A stretch of DNA of 64,000 nucleotides from Nocardia nova NBRC 15556 (GTDB taxonomy: Bacteria; Actinomycetota; Actinomycetes; Mycobacteriales; Mycobacteriaceae). Within the stretch, counting starts at the first letter, position 1. Each line of letters begins with the position of its first letter. The stretch is taken from the NCBI RefSeq assembly GCF_001613005.1, contig NZ_BDBN01000050.1, positions 1-64,000 on the forward strand. The letters run 5' to 3'. The notes under the pieces are model-generated. The model did not search any database. It was given only the letters and a program-made list of their open reading frames with translations, and was not told the origin of the DNA. Shown here piece by piece: positions 15,270-24,311 of the stretch. Position numbers and translations under genes: made by a program.

Positions 15270-17015
15270 ATGACACAGGAATTCGAATTCGACGTGGTGG
15301 TCGTCGGCTCGGGCGCGGCCGGTATGACCGCGGCATTGACCGCCGCCTATCGCGGGCTGTCGGTGACGCTGATCGAGAAGAGCCGCAGCTTCGGCGGATC
15401 CACCGCGCGCTCCGGTGGCGGTATCTGGATCCCGAACAATCCGGTGTTGCAGGCCGCGGGTGTGCCGGACAGTCCCGAACTGGCTCGGACATATCTGAAA
15501 GCCGTTGTGGGCGACCGCGTTCCGGAGGAAAAACAGCGTGCCTTCCTCGATCACGGGCCGGAGATGATGCGCTACATCGGGGCGCGCAGCAAGTACTGGC
15601 AGTTCGTCTACGACCGCGGCTACTCCGACTACCACCCCGAATTCCCGGGCGGGCTGGCTCAGGGACGCAGCATCGAACCGGCTCCGATCGACGGCCGGCT
15701 GCTCGGTGGTGATCTGCACAAGATCAACCAGCCCACCATGTCGGGGCCGAAGGGAATCGCCTTCACCGTCAGCGACTTCCACGATCTGAACATGATCGCC
15801 CGTACCTGGGCGGGTAAGCGCACCGCGATGAAGGTGGGGGCGCAGGCCGTGGCGAACAAGCTGCGCGGCCGGCTGCCGCTGAGCCTGGGCAAGGCCCTGG
15901 CCGCGCGGCTGTGGCTGTCACTGCGCGACGCCGGGGTGCCGGTGTGGCTGAACACCCCGCTGACCGAGCTGGTCGCCGAGGCCGGCGCGGTGGTCGGGGT
16001 GCGCGCCGAACACCAGGGCGTTCCGGTGCTGATCAAGGCGCGTCGTGGTGTGGTGCTGGCGGCGGGCGGTTTCGAACACAACCTGGAGATGCGCAAGCAG
16101 TACATCTCCGGGCCGCAGTCCACCGATTGGACGGTCGGCGCCACCGAGAACGTCGGCGAGGGCATCGTCGCGGGCCAGAAGGCGGGCGGCGCGGTCGATC
16201 TCATGGACGACGCGTGGTGGGGACCCTCGGTGCGCAACCCCGAGGGGCCGCCGTTCTTCTGCCTCGCCGAACGCGCGCAACCCGGCGGCATCATGGTCAA
16301 TCACGCCGGGGAACGGTTCGTCAACGAGTCGGCGCCGTATGTGAATGTCGTGCACACCATGTACGAGCAGCAGGCCGCAGGGGTGGACCACATCCCGGCG
16401 TACTTCATCATGGATCAGACCTTCCGGGACCGGTATCTGTTCCTCGGCAATTTCCCGAAGCGCCCGATTCCGCGGAAGTATCTCGACGCCGGAATCATCA
16501 CCCAGGCCGATACCCTCGAGCAGCTGGCGAACAAGATCGGCGTTCCCGCGGCGGCGTTGGCGGCCACGGTGCAGCGCTTCAACGGTTTCGCCCGCAGCGG
16601 GCGCGACGAGGATTACGGTCGCGGCGATTCCGCCTACGACCGGTATTACGGCGATCCCACCGTGCAGCCGAATCCCTGTCTGGCCCCGCTCGAGCGAGGG
16701 CCGTTCTACGCCGTGGAAATGGTGCCCGGCGACCTGGGCACCAAGGGCGGGCTGTGCACCGACGAATATGCCCGCGTGCTCGACGGACAGAACGCGCCGA
16801 TCGCGGGTTTGTATGCGGCGGGCAACAATTCGGCGTCGGTCATGGGTAACGACTACGCGGGCGCGGGCGCGACGATCGGGCCCGCCATGGTCTTCGGGTA
16901 CATCGCCGCCAACCATCTCGCCGACGCCCGCGAACCGCAGACCGCGGCCGCCGCATCGGCCTCGAAGCGGGTGACCAACGGCCGCAAGCCCGCCGCACGC
17001 ACGGGACAGGAGTGA
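15270..17015 (+). CDS. kstD: 3-ketosteroid delta1-dehydrogenase (KstD-family flavoprotein)
   Basis: This 581-residue FAD enzyme would introduce a delta-1 double bond into a 3-keto ring A. The N-terminal dinucleotide motif is VVGSGAAGMTAAL (Gly13, 15, 18). GGSTARSGGGIWIPNN is the KstD flavin loop, GPFYAVEMVPGDLGTKGG the active-site strand with the conserved Tyr, and MGNDYAGAGATIGPAMVFGY the C-terminal FAD-binding motif. Length and all signature blocks match true KstDs rather than general fumarate-reductase flavoproteins. The ATG at 15270 follows GAAGAAGGA. It heads an operon with two SDR genes. A second, more distant KstD-like gene is at 28248. A related delta4-dehydrogenase activity cannot be excluded. 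Confidence 0.88.
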   Translation: MTQEFEFDVVVVGSGAAGMTAALTAAYRGLSVTLIEKSRSFGGSTARSGGGIWIPNNPVLQAAGVPDSPELARTYLKAVVGDRVPEEKQRAFLDHGPEMMRYIGARSKYWQFVYDRGYSDYHPEFPGGLAQGRSIEPAPIDGRLLGGDLHKINQPTMSGPKGIAFTVSDFHDLNMIARTWAGKRTAMKVGAQAVANKLRGRLPLSLGKALAARLWLSLRDAGVPVWLNTPLTELVAEAGAVVGVRAEHQGVPVLIKARRGVVLAAGGFEHNLEMRKQYISGPQSTDWTVGATENVGEGIVAGQKAGGAVDLMDDAWWGPSVRNPEGPPFFCLAERAQPGGIMVNHAGERFVNESAPYVNVVHTMYEQQAAGVDHIPAYFIMDQTFRDRYLFLGNFPKRPIPRKYLDAGIITQADTLEQLANKIGVPAAALAATVQRFNGFARSGRDEDYGRGDSAYDRYYGDPTVQPNPCLAPLERGPFYAVEMVPGDLGTKGGLCTDEYARVLDGQNAPIAGLYAAGNNSASVMGNDYAGAGATIGPAMVFGYIAANHLADAREPQTAAAASASKRVTNGRKPAARTGQE

Positions 17016-17017
17016 CC

Positions 17018-17749
17018 ATGGGCAGGATCGACGGTAAAACGGTCGTCGTCACCGGCGCAGCCCGGGGAATGGGCGCGGCGTTCGCGCAGCGGCTCGTCTC
17101 CGAAGGCGCCTCCGTCGTGATCACCGATGTGCTGGCGGAGGAGGGCAAGCAGACCGCCGCACGACTGGGCGAGGCGGCGCTGTTCCTCACCCACGACGTG
17201 ACCGACGAAGCCGCGTGGAACGACGTTGTCGCGCAGGCGGAATCGGCGTTCGGACCCGTCTCGGGCCTGGTCAACAATGCCGGCATCGTGCATGTGGATC
17301 CGATCGAAACCCTCGCCGAAGCCGACTACCGCAAGGTGATCGACGTCAATCAGGTCGGTGTCTTCCTGGGTATGAAGGCCGTTGTCGGATCGATGCGGCG
17401 GGCCGGTGGCGGGTCGATCGTGAACATCTCCTCGGTCGGCGGGATCATCGGCTTCTCCAACATCCTCGGTTACACCGCCTCCAAATGGGCGGTGCGCGGC
17501 ATGACCAAAACCGCGGCACAAGAGTTCGGCCCCATGGGAATTCGCGTCAACTCGGTGCATCCGGGTGTGGTGATGACCGAAATGACCACCGATTCGGCGC
17601 GGTCGAATTCGATGTTCCACGATCAGCCGTTGGCGCGTCCCGGCACTCCCGAGGAATTGGCGAATCTCGTGCTGTTCCTCATTTCCGACGAGTCCGGTTA
17701 CAGCACCGGTTCGGAATTCGTCGCCGACGGCGGATTCACCTCCCACTGA
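17018..17749 (+). CDS. Short-chain dehydrogenase/reductase (hydroxysteroid dehydrogenase-like)
   Basis: This 243-residue classical SDR has VTGAARGMG for cofactor binding, VNNAGIV, and NISSVGG with YTASKWAVRG as the Ser-Tyr-Lys catalytic set. Its C-terminal SDESGYSTGSEFVADGG is that of the FabG3/20-beta-HSD group, and it resembles the SDR at 13118 throughout. The ATG at 17018 lies 3 bases past the KstD stop, with AGGAG overlapping the end of that gene, so the two are co-transcribed and probably coupled. It would interconvert a hydroxyl and a ketone on the steroid-like substrate. Confidence 0.9.
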   Translation: MGRIDGKTVVVTGAARGMGAAFAQRLVSEGASVVITDVLAEEGKQTAARLGEAALFLTHDVTDEAAWNDVVAQAESAFGPVSGLVNNAGIVHVDPIETLAEADYRKVIDVNQVGVFLGMKAVVGSMRRAGGGSIVNISSVGGIIGFSNILGYTASKWAVRGMTKTAAQEFGPMGIRVNSVHPGVVMTEMTTDSARSNSMFHDQPLARPGTPEELANLVLFLISDESGYSTGSEFVADGGFTSH

Positions 17750-17766
17750 CACAAAGGATTTCCGCG

Positions 17767-18588
17767 GTGAAGAATTTCGCAGGTAAGACCGCCGTGATCA
17801 CCGGCGCCGGCGCCGGCATCGGCCGTGCGGTGGCATTGGAGCTGGCCGGCCACGGCGCGCGCCTGGCCCTGTCCGGCCGCAATATCGACAATGTCGCCGA
17901 GACCGCCGCACTGTGTGAGAAGAAGGGCGCACACGCTCGCGCCTACCGTCTCGACGTCACCGACCGCGACGCGGTGTACGCCCACGCCGACCAGGTGGCC
18001 GGCGATTTCGGTGGGGTGAACATCGTGGTCAACAACGCGGGTGTGTCGCTGACCGCCAGCACCGAAGAGGTCAGCTGGGACGATTTCGAATGGATCGTCA
18101 ACATCAACTTCTGGGGCGTGGCCTACGGGACGAAAGCCTTTCTTCCGCACGTGATCGCGTCCGGTGACGGCGCGATCGTCAATGTGTCGAGTATGTTCGG
18201 CCTGGCCGCGTGCCCGACCCAGGGTGCCTACAACGCGACGAAGTTCGCGATCCGGGGCTTCACCGACGCGTTGCGCCAGGAGATGAAGATCGCCGGGCAC
18301 AACGTCGCGGTGAGCTGCGTCCATCCCGGCATGATTCGGACCGAGATCGCGTGGAAGGCGCGCGCGGGCGCCACCCGGGACCGCGATGCGCTGGCCGCCA
18401 ACTTCGACCGGCTCGCCAAGACCAGTCCGGAGCAGGCCGCCAAGGCGATCGTCGACGGCATTCGCAAGGACAAGGCGAAGGTGCTGATCGGCAACGACGC
18501 CCGGATGATCGACCTGCTGCCGCGGATCTTCGGTTCCGGATATCAGAAGATCCTCACCGCGCAGATGCGCAACGAAGTTGGCAAGTAG
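17767..18588 (+). CDS. Short-chain dehydrogenase/reductase
   Basis: This SDR of 273 residues has ITGAGAGIGRAVALELAGHG for NAD(P), VNNAGVSL, and a catalytic NVSSMFG Ser with YNATKFAIRG carrying Tyr and Lys. The C-terminus is longer than in the preceding SDR and ends with an IVDGIRKDKAKVLIGNDARM segment, a feature of the SDR group often found in acyl-lipid or steroid operons of mycobacteria. GTG at 17767 is chosen because AAAGGA lies 8 bases upstream; there is no better ATG. It is third in the KstD operon, and transcription is probably ended by the hairpin at 18595. Confidence 0.87.
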   Translation: MKNFAGKTAVITGAGAGIGRAVALELAGHGARLALSGRNIDNVAETAALCEKKGAHARAYRLDVTDRDAVYAHADQVAGDFGGVNIVVNNAGVSLTASTEEVSWDDFEWIVNINFWGVAYGTKAFLPHVIASGDGAIVNVSSMFGLAACPTQGAYNATKFAIRGFTDALRQEMKIAGHNVAVSCVHPGMIRTEIAWKARAGATRDRDALAANFDRLAKTSPEQAAKAIVDGIRKDKAKVLIGNDARMIDLLPRIFGSGYQKILTAQMRNEVGK

Positions 18589-18594
18589 CCCACT

Positions 18595-18628
18595 CGCGGC
18601 CGGGCCGGCGATCACCGGCCCGGCCGCG
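18595..18628. terminator. Bidirectional hairpin terminator
   Basis: CGCGGCCGGGCCGG and its exact complement form a 14-bp stem around the 6-base loop CGATCA. It sits between the SDR stop (18588) and the stop of the acyl-CoA ligase gene (18633) on the other strand, so it can end both operons. Confidence 0.85.
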
Positions 18629-18632
18629 AACA

Positions 18633-20366
18633 TCATTGCGCGCAACGTAATCGGCGCTTGTGCACCTTTCCCGCGGGAGTGCGAGGCAACCGGTCGAGGA
18701 TCCGCACCGTGCGCGGAATCTTGTATCCGGCCAACCGGGTGCGACACCACGCGAGCAGATCGTCCGCGTCGAACGGCGCCGTCCCGGAGGGCACCACGAA
18801 GGCGGCGCCGACCTCTCCGAGGCGCTCGTCGGGTACGCCGACGACCGCGACCTCCGCGATCCCCGGAAAGCCGCGCAACGTCTGTTCGACCTCGGCCGGA
18901 GAGACGTTGAAACCGCCGACGATGAACATATCCTCGAGCCGATCGGTGACCCGCAGATAACCGTCGGAGTCGAGAGCGCCGACGTCACCGGTATGCAGCC
19001 AGCCCCGCGGATCGACCGCGGCGGCAGTGGCGTCCGCGTCGTCGAGATATCCGTCCATCACATTCGGGCCGCGCACCACGATCCGGCCCGGCGTACCGAC
19101 CGGCACCTCGCGACCATCGGTACCCAGGATGCGAATTTCGCTGCCCGGCAGAGCTTTACCCACGGTGTGGGCGGAGCGCTCGATATCCGTGCCGGGCGGG
19201 CAGACCGCGACCACGCCGACGGATTCGGTGAGACCGTAGGCGGTGAACACCTGATCGGCGCCGAGGTCGGCGCGCATCCGGGCGATCAGCTCCGCCGGGA
19301 TCGCCGTGCCGCCGGTGCCGGCCAGTCGCAGCTCCGGGTAGGACCGCTCCACCGCGAGCAGATCGGTGAACACCGTCGGCGGGCCGGCGAGTACGGTGAT
19401 TCGCTCGGCCGTCATGAGATCCGCCGCGGATCGTGGATCGAACACCGCCACCGGAAACATGGTGGCCGCCCGCAACAGGCAGGCGACGATGCCCGCCTTG
19501 TATCCGAAGGTGTGCGAGAACGGATTGACCAGCAGGCAGCGATCACCGTGGCGCAAGGTGACCGCGCTCGCCCACCGATCCAGCACGGCCAGGGTTTGCC
19601 GATGGGTCGTCAGGACTCCCTTGGGCCTGCCGGTCGTGCCGGAGGTGAACAGAATGTCGGAGACTGCTTCCGCAGATACCGCGTCGGTGCGGGACCGCGC
19701 GTCCGACAACGGGATTCGCTCGGCTTCGGCCAGGAACTCCGGCCAGCCGGTCGGTGCGCTGCCCGACCGGCGCCCGGCCGGGGACGACTGGGCACCGGTT
19801 CCGGCGGAGTCCCGATGCGACCCCGATGCTCCGGCGGATGCGAGCACATCGTCGGCTGTCTGTCGATCCGCCACTGTGCGGCGGGAGTAGGCGATCTCGG
19901 GCGCGGCGCCGGCGCTGTCCGTCGTGCGCGTGTCGGACAGCAGGACCGTGAAATCCAGGATCGGCAGGACGCCCTGATCCGTGAGCAGGCTCGGATAGTC
20001 GATTCCCAGAAATCCGCGCACCGTGAACAGCCCACGGCATCGGGTGCGGCGCAGAATGTCCGCCGCTTCCGGTCCGCGCAGCCGGGTGCCGATCGGGACC
20101 AGGGTGGCCCCCGCGCCGAGCAGGCCCAGTGCCGTCACGATCCAGCGCGCACTGTTGGGCGCCCAGATCGCGACGCGATCCCCGGCGGCCACGCCGCAGG
20201 CCATCGCCGCACGGGTCACCCGCGACGCCTCGACGTGGAGTTCGGCGTAGGTGAGGCGGGTCCGGCCCTCGACGATCGCGACGGTCGACCCGTTCCGGCG
20301 TGCCTGTTCGGATACCAGAGCCGGGATCGTCGTCCACGCTGTCGGAAATTCCGGCTCCGCCGTCAT
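18633..20366 (-). CDS. Acyl-CoA synthetase (AMP-binding, FadD3-like)
   Basis: This 577-residue ANL-superfamily ligase would activate a carboxylic acid to its CoA thioester through an acyl-AMP. DILFTSGTTGRPKGVLTTHR is the P-loop, YGLTESVGVVAVCPPGT the aromatic/A5 region, GWLHTGDVGALDSDGYL the ADP-loop with the hinge Asp, and PRTPAGKVHKRRL carries the C-terminal catalytic Lys. It resembles FadD3, which activates the steroid C/D-ring propionate. Residues of about 185-245 form an Ala/Ser/Arg-rich insert not expected in the family. ATG at 20366 is used; an ATG at 20381 is equally possible. The promoter faces the PPDK-like gene and carries two regulon boxes. Confidence 0.85.
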   Translation of the reverse strand: MTAEPEFPTAWTTIPALVSEQARRNGSTVAIVEGRTRLTYAELHVEASRVTRAAMACGVAAGDRVAIWAPNSARWIVTALGLLGAGATLVPIGTRLRGPEAADILRRTRCRGLFTVRGFLGIDYPSLLTDQGVLPILDFTVLLSDTRTTDSAGAAPEIAYSRRTVADRQTADDVLASAGASGSHRDSAGTGAQSSPAGRRSGSAPTGWPEFLAEAERIPLSDARSRTDAVSAEAVSDILFTSGTTGRPKGVLTTHRQTLAVLDRWASAVTLRHGDRCLLVNPFSHTFGYKAGIVACLLRAATMFPVAVFDPRSAADLMTAERITVLAGPPTVFTDLLAVERSYPELRLAGTGGTAIPAELIARMRADLGADQVFTAYGLTESVGVVAVCPPGTDIERSAHTVGKALPGSEIRILGTDGREVPVGTPGRIVVRGPNVMDGYLDDADATAAAVDPRGWLHTGDVGALDSDGYLRVTDRLEDMFIVGGFNVSPAEVEQTLRGFPGIAEVAVVGVPDERLGEVGAAFVVPSGTAPFDADDLLAWCRTRLAGYKIPRTVRILDRLPRTPAGKVHKRRLRCAQ

Positions 20367-20489
20367 CTCTTCGCACACCATCGCTGTCCGGATATACCCT
20401 GTCGAACACACCTCGCCGGCCGCCGGTCGGGCGGTCCACGGCCCATGGTGCCGCAGGCAGGTGCCGCACAGGCCGTTCGCACACCGCGA

Positions 20490-20506
20490 GTCCCGGTCAG
20501 TGGTAT
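20490..20506 (+). promoter_or_regulatory. Catabolic regulon box, site C1
   Basis: GTCCCGGTCAGTGGTAT matches the left part of the regulon consensus exactly. It lies between the divergent acyl-CoA ligase and PPDK-like genes, 124 bases from the nearer start codon, and points opposite to site C2. Confidence 0.55.
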
Positions 20507-20529
20507 CGCGCGCGCACCGGCGGGTCCGG

Positions 20530-20546
20530 CATCCACTGAGCGGGAC
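20530..20546 (-). promoter_or_regulatory. Catabolic regulon box, site C2
   Basis: On the minus strand this reads GTCCCGCTCAGTGGATG. It is 23 bases from site C1 and in inverted orientation, which would suit one site for each of the two divergent promoters. Confidence 0.55.
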
Positions 20547-20641
20547 CATCGCTACTGGCCCGAGCCGGTCGGCGGCACTCTCGAAGGATGACCGGGGCGG
20601 CAGGGGGTTCGATGCCTCGATGGATGGACCGAAGGAGTGAC

Positions 20642-22771
20642 ATGACCGCGGGTGCGGAGCTGGCCCAACGATCCGAGACCGTCGTCGGACTGGACGGCAA
20701 CTGCCCGTTGTCGCGGGACCGGATAGGTGGCAAGGCCTGGAGTATCAACCACATGAGCGGGCTCGGGTTGCCGGTGCCCCCGGCATTCGTGCTCACCACC
20801 GACGCGTGGCGTGATTTCACCGAGCGGGGCGCGATCGCCGACGATATCTGGCGTGCGGTCTGCGACGGCGTCGCCATGCTCGAACACGGCACCGGCCGCA
20901 CCTTCGGCTCGATCCGCCGACCGCTACTGGTATCCGTGCGCTCGGGCGCGGCCGTGAGCATGCCCGGCATGATGGACACCGTTCTCAACCTCGGCATCAA
21001 CGACGGCGTCGAACAGGCGCTCGCCGCGGCGACCGGCAGCGCCGGCTATGCCGCCGACACGCATCGGCGCTTCCGGGCGCAATATCGCGAGACGGTGCTG
21101 CAGACGCCCGAGGGCGTGGTGCCGGCGGACCCGTGGGAACAGCTGCGCGCGGCGATCACCGCGGTGTTCCGGTCGTGGGATTCGGTGCGCGCCAAGGCGT
21201 ATCGACGCAACCGCGGCGTGTCCGACGACCTCGGCACCGCGGTCACCGTGCAGGCGATGGTGTTCGGCAACCTCGACGACGCGTCCGGCACGGGCGTGCT
21301 GTTCAGCCGCAACCCGAACACCGGTGACGGGCCGGCCTACGGGGAATGGCTGGTCGGTGGGCAGGGCGAGGATGTGGTGTCCGGCCGCACCACGCCGCGG
21401 CCGCTGAGCGACCTCGCCGCCACCCAGCCACAGGTGCACGACCGGCTGATCGCCGCCGCGGACCTGCTCGAACGCGACGGGCGCGATATCCAGGACATCG
21501 AATTCACCGTGGAATCGGGCACGCTGTGGATGCTGCAGTCGCGTCCGGCGAAGCGTTCGGCGCGGGCGGCGGTGCGGGCCGCTGTGGCGATGGCGGAGGA
21601 AGGGCTGATCACCCCGGAGGAGGCACTGCGGCGGGTCGGAGCCGACCAGATTCGCGTCGTCCTGCAGCCCGCGACCACGGCGGCGGGTGCGGGCGAAGCG
21701 CTGGCTCGCGGCGAATCGGCCTGTCCTGGTTTGGCTTTCGGTGTCGCGGTCGCGGACCCCGACGAGGCCGAGGCGCGCGCGGCGGCGGGGGAGGACGTCG
21801 TCCTCGTCCGGCCGACGACCAGTCCCGATGATCTGCCCGGCATGATCGCGGCCCGTGCGGTGGTCACCGAATTGGGTGGTACCACCTCGCATGCCGCTCT
21901 GGTGAGCCGGGAACTCGGGCGGCCGTGTGTCGTCGGATGCGGCCCGGGTGTCGTGGACGCGCTCGCGGGGCGCACTGTCACCGTCGACGGCGGCGCCGGC
22001 GTGGTGTGGGCGGGCGAGGTCGCCGGTGGAGATGTGGACGGCGCGGTCCTCGACGATGTGCGCAGGCTCGCTGAATGGGCGAATGCGGCACCCGATGAAC
22101 TCGCGGGGACGCTCGCCGGTGACGCGGAAGTCGTTGTGGCAGAAGCTGTTGTCCGAACCGTGAGTGAACTGGAACTGCTGCGGCTGATCGGGGTGAAGGG
22201 CCGGGTGCGCGGTGACGCGGTGGCCGCGAGCCTGGGCGGCGACGCGGACGAGGTGAGCGCGCGCTGCGCGGATCTGGTGGCCGGCGGTTTGTGCGCCGAC
22301 ACGCCCGCGGGTGTGCGGTTGACACCCGATGGGCGAAATCGCCTGGCCGAGTTGCTGACCGCCGAACGCGGCGGGGTCGACACCGCCGCCATGACCGCCG
22401 CCTACGAGGACTTCTGCGTGGTCAACGCGGAGCTGAAGCAGATCGTGACCGCATGGCAGACGAAGGATGCGGCCACACCCAACGACCACGGCGACGCCGA
22501 ATACGATGCGGCGGTGCTGGACCGGCTCACCGACCTGCACACCCGGGTGCGGCCGCTGGCCGAGCGGCTGGGATCGATCGCGCCGCGGCTGGCCCGGTAC
22601 CGCGAACGGCTGGAGACGGCCGTCGAGCGGATCGCCGACGGTGACCACGCCTGGGTGGCGCGGCCGATCATGGACAGCTATCACACCGTGTGGTTCGAAC
22701 TGCACGAAGATCTGATCGGGTTGTGCGGACTCAGCCGTGCCGACGAAGCGGCGGCCGGCCGTGCCGAGTAA
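20642..22771 (+). CDS. PPDK/PEP-synthase-like ATP-grasp and phosphohistidine protein lacking the PEP barrel
   Basis: The protein has 709 residues. The first part is the ATP-grasp domain of pyruvate phosphate dikinases: GGKAWSINHMSGLGLPVPPA, VSVRSGAAVSMPGMMDTVLN, GVLFSRNPNTGDG, DIEFTVESGTLWMLQSRPA. The phosphohistidine domain follows with TELGGTTSHAALVSRELGRP (His417). The C-terminal PEP/pyruvate barrel of true PPDK is missing. About 240 other residues replace it: a winged-helix-like part and a helical part ending in HTVWFELHEDLIGLCGL. It can thus load phosphate from ATP onto His but needs an acceptor elsewhere. A partner with a second phospho-His domain is encoded at 30823. The ATG follows GGAG. 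The phosphatase gene at 22761 overlaps its end. Confidence 0.85.
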   Translation: MTAGAELAQRSETVVGLDGNCPLSRDRIGGKAWSINHMSGLGLPVPPAFVLTTDAWRDFTERGAIADDIWRAVCDGVAMLEHGTGRTFGSIRRPLLVSVRSGAAVSMPGMMDTVLNLGINDGVEQALAAATGSAGYAADTHRRFRAQYRETVLQTPEGVVPADPWEQLRAAITAVFRSWDSVRAKAYRRNRGVSDDLGTAVTVQAMVFGNLDDASGTGVLFSRNPNTGDGPAYGEWLVGGQGEDVVSGRTTPRPLSDLAATQPQVHDRLIAAADLLERDGRDIQDIEFTVESGTLWMLQSRPAKRSARAAVRAAVAMAEEGLITPEEALRRVGADQIRVVLQPATTAAGAGEALARGESACPGLAFGVAVADPDEAEARAAAGEDVVLVRPTTSPDDLPGMIAARAVVTELGGTTSHAALVSRELGRPCVVGCGPGVVDALAGRTVTVDGGAGVVWAGEVAGGDVDGAVLDDVRRLAEWANAAPDELAGTLAGDAEVVVAEAVVRTVSELELLRLIGVKGRVRGDAVAASLGGDADEVSARCADLVAGGLCADTPAGVRLTPDGRNRLAELLTAERGGVDTAAMTAAYEDFCVVNAELKQIVTAWQTKDAATPNDHGDAEYDAAVLDRLTDLHTRVRPLAERLGSIAPRLARYRERLETAVERIADGDHAWVARPIMDSYHTVWFELHEDLIGLCGLSRADEAAAGRAE

Positions 22772-23543
22772 TCCGATCGTCCGGGAATTCGACGCGACCC
22801 GGCGCTGGGTCGACTTCGAGGAAATCGACAACGTCCGCGATCTCGGCGGGCTGCCGGTCGGCGGCGGTACGACGCGATTCGGCGTGGCGCTGCGGTCGAG
22901 CACCCTGCAGCAAGCGACCGAGGCGGATGTGGCGTTGCTCCTGGGCTCGGTCGGGATGCGCACCCTGATCGACCTGCGGCTACCCGACGAGGTGGAGCGG
23001 GAAGGCTACGGCCTCCTGGCCACCGCGGCGATCGAGAAGGTGAACCTTCCGGTCCGCAAATCGGCGCAATCCTCGCTCGCCGCACGGGATCTGGTGCCGG
23101 ACAAGACCCGCGTGGATCTGGCGCAGCTGTACGGACAGCTGCTCGCCGGCAGTCCGGAGGAGATCGTCGCCGCGGCGCGGCTGGTCGCCGATGCCAACCG
23201 GCAGGCGGTCGTATTCCATTGCGCGGCAGGTAAGGATCGCACCGGAGTATTGGCGGCGGTACTGCTCGATGCGGTGGGGGTGGCGCCGGAGGTGATCGCC
23301 GCGGACTACGCCCTCACCAACGAGCGGATGACGCGGGTCCGCAACCGGCTCGACGCGCTGAACTCCTATGCGGGGCTGCCGCCGACGAGCACCGGGATCC
23401 TGGCTGTCGAAGCGGCCGTGATGCTGCGGTTCCTCGACGACCTGCGCCGCGACCACGGCGGTGCCGCCCGCTGGCTGCGCGAGCACGGGCTGACGGCCGA
23501 GGAGCTGACGATGTTGCGAGCCGCTCTGGTCACCGGGTGGTGA
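22761..23543 (+). CDS. Tyrosine-phosphatase-like protein (Y_phosphatase3 family), cytosolic
   Basis: This 260-residue phosphatase has the PtpB-type arrangement of the Y_phosphatase3 family. NVRDLGGLPVGGG lies near the N-terminus, then RSSTLQQATEADV, LIDLRLPDEVEREG with the general-acid region, and HCAAGKDRTGVLAAVLLDAV, the CX5R phosphate loop followed by the family's Lys-Asp. Members remove phosphate from proteins, lipids or small molecules. The GTG at 22761 overlaps the PPDK-like gene by 11 bases; a GTG at 22737 is also possible. Tight coupling to a phosphate-loading enzyme argues that it acts on that enzyme's product. No signal peptide is present, unlike the paralogue at 29797. Confidence 0.85.
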   Translation: MPSNPIVREFDATRRWVDFEEIDNVRDLGGLPVGGGTTRFGVALRSSTLQQATEADVALLLGSVGMRTLIDLRLPDEVEREGYGLLATAAIEKVNLPVRKSAQSSLAARDLVPDKTRVDLAQLYGQLLAGSPEEIVAAARLVADANRQAVVFHCAAGKDRTGVLAAVLLDAVGVAPEVIAADYALTNERMTRVRNRLDALNSYAGLPPTSTGILAVEAAVMLRFLDDLRRDHGGAARWLREHGLTAEELTMLRAALVTGW

Positions 23544-23549
23544 AGGCCC

Positions 23550-23735
23550 TCACCGCGAATAGTCGCGGAAGGTCATCACGAAGGCGGGTGCGGCAATCAT
23601 GATGAGCAGGATGTAGGCCAGGACCTGCAGGCCGACATACGGCAGCTCGTGCACCCAGATACCCAGGAACAGAACGCCCAACAGCAGCACCACGCCGTAG
23701 AGCGGTGTTCGTTGCGGGTGGTCGCCCATACCCAT
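23550..23735 (-). CDS. Small membrane protein, uncharacterised
   Basis: This 61-residue protein has two hydrophobic helices (YGVVLLLGVLFLGIWV and LQVLAYILLIMIAAPAFVM) joined by a short HELPYVG loop, and a polar C-terminal RDYSR. I do not recognise a family. The ATG at 23735 has TGGAG just upstream. It is convergent with the phosphatase gene, with 6 bases between the stops, and divergent from thioredoxin. The same frame runs open far upstream, but that part lacks protein-like features. Confidence 0.6.
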   Translation of the reverse strand: MGMGDHPQRTPLYGVVLLLGVLFLGIWVHELPYVGLQVLAYILLIMIAAPAFVMTFRDYSR

Positions 23736-23861
23736 GACTCCACGATACTCAGCCGGGCCGCCGCCCGACAGCGCTCGATGAGCCGCCGGCTCGAACCCTG
23801 CTGTGACCGGCGATCCATGGGAGAATCCGGAATCGACGATGGCCGACGCCGGGAGGAACCC

Positions 23862-24311
23862 ATGCCCACCCAACCGTTGACCCAGCAGAACTTCGAGCAG
23901 GTGATCGCGAGCCATGCGATCGTGCTCGTCGACTTCTGGGCCTCCTGGTGCGGCTGGTGTACCCGCTTCGCTCCGATCTTCGCCGAATCCGCGGCCGCGC
24001 ACCCGGAGATCGTGCACGCCACCGTGGACACCGAGGCCGAGCAGGCCCTTACCGCCGCCGCCCAGATCACCAGCTTGCCGACCCTCGTCGCCTTCCGCGA
24101 GGGCTTGCTCGTCTACTCCGATCCGGGCTTCCGGACCGCCGCCCAACTGGAAGAGGTCATCCAGCAGATCCGCTGGCTCGACATGGACGAGATGCGCCGG
24201 CAACTCGGCGCCCGGACCCCGGCCGTCCCCGCACCGAACCCGCCGATGGCCCGCGCCGGCGCCGTCACCGGCCGACCGCACTACGGCTGGCCGGGTCTGA
24301 ACCCCGGCTAA
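23862..24311 (+). CDS. Thioredoxin-family protein
   Basis: This thioredoxin-fold protein has 149 residues. VLVDFWASWCGWC carries the redox pair Cys30 and Cys33 in a WCGWC site (WCGPC in classical thioredoxin), and TSLPTLVAFREG contains the cis-Pro loop. The C-terminus is about 40 residues longer than in TrxA and ends in a Pro/Ala-rich tail. A Trp in the active site shifts redox potential in related proteins, so it may not be a general disulfide reductase. The ATG follows GGGAGGA. Its stop overlaps the end of the cold-shock pseudogene on the other strand. Confidence 0.9.
   Translation: MPTQPLTQQNFEQVIASHAIVLVDFWASWCGWCTRFAPIFAESAAAHPEIVHATVDTEAEQALTAAAQITSLPTLVAFREGLLVYSDPGFRTAAQLEEVIQQIRWLDMDEMRRQLGARTPAVPAPNPPMARAGAVTGRPHYGWPGLNPG

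Noticed and set aside
20924..22963. Long minus-strand frame opposite the PPDK-like gene
   Set aside because: Codon positions and motifs support the plus strand only. The opposite translation is low-complexity and unlike any family.
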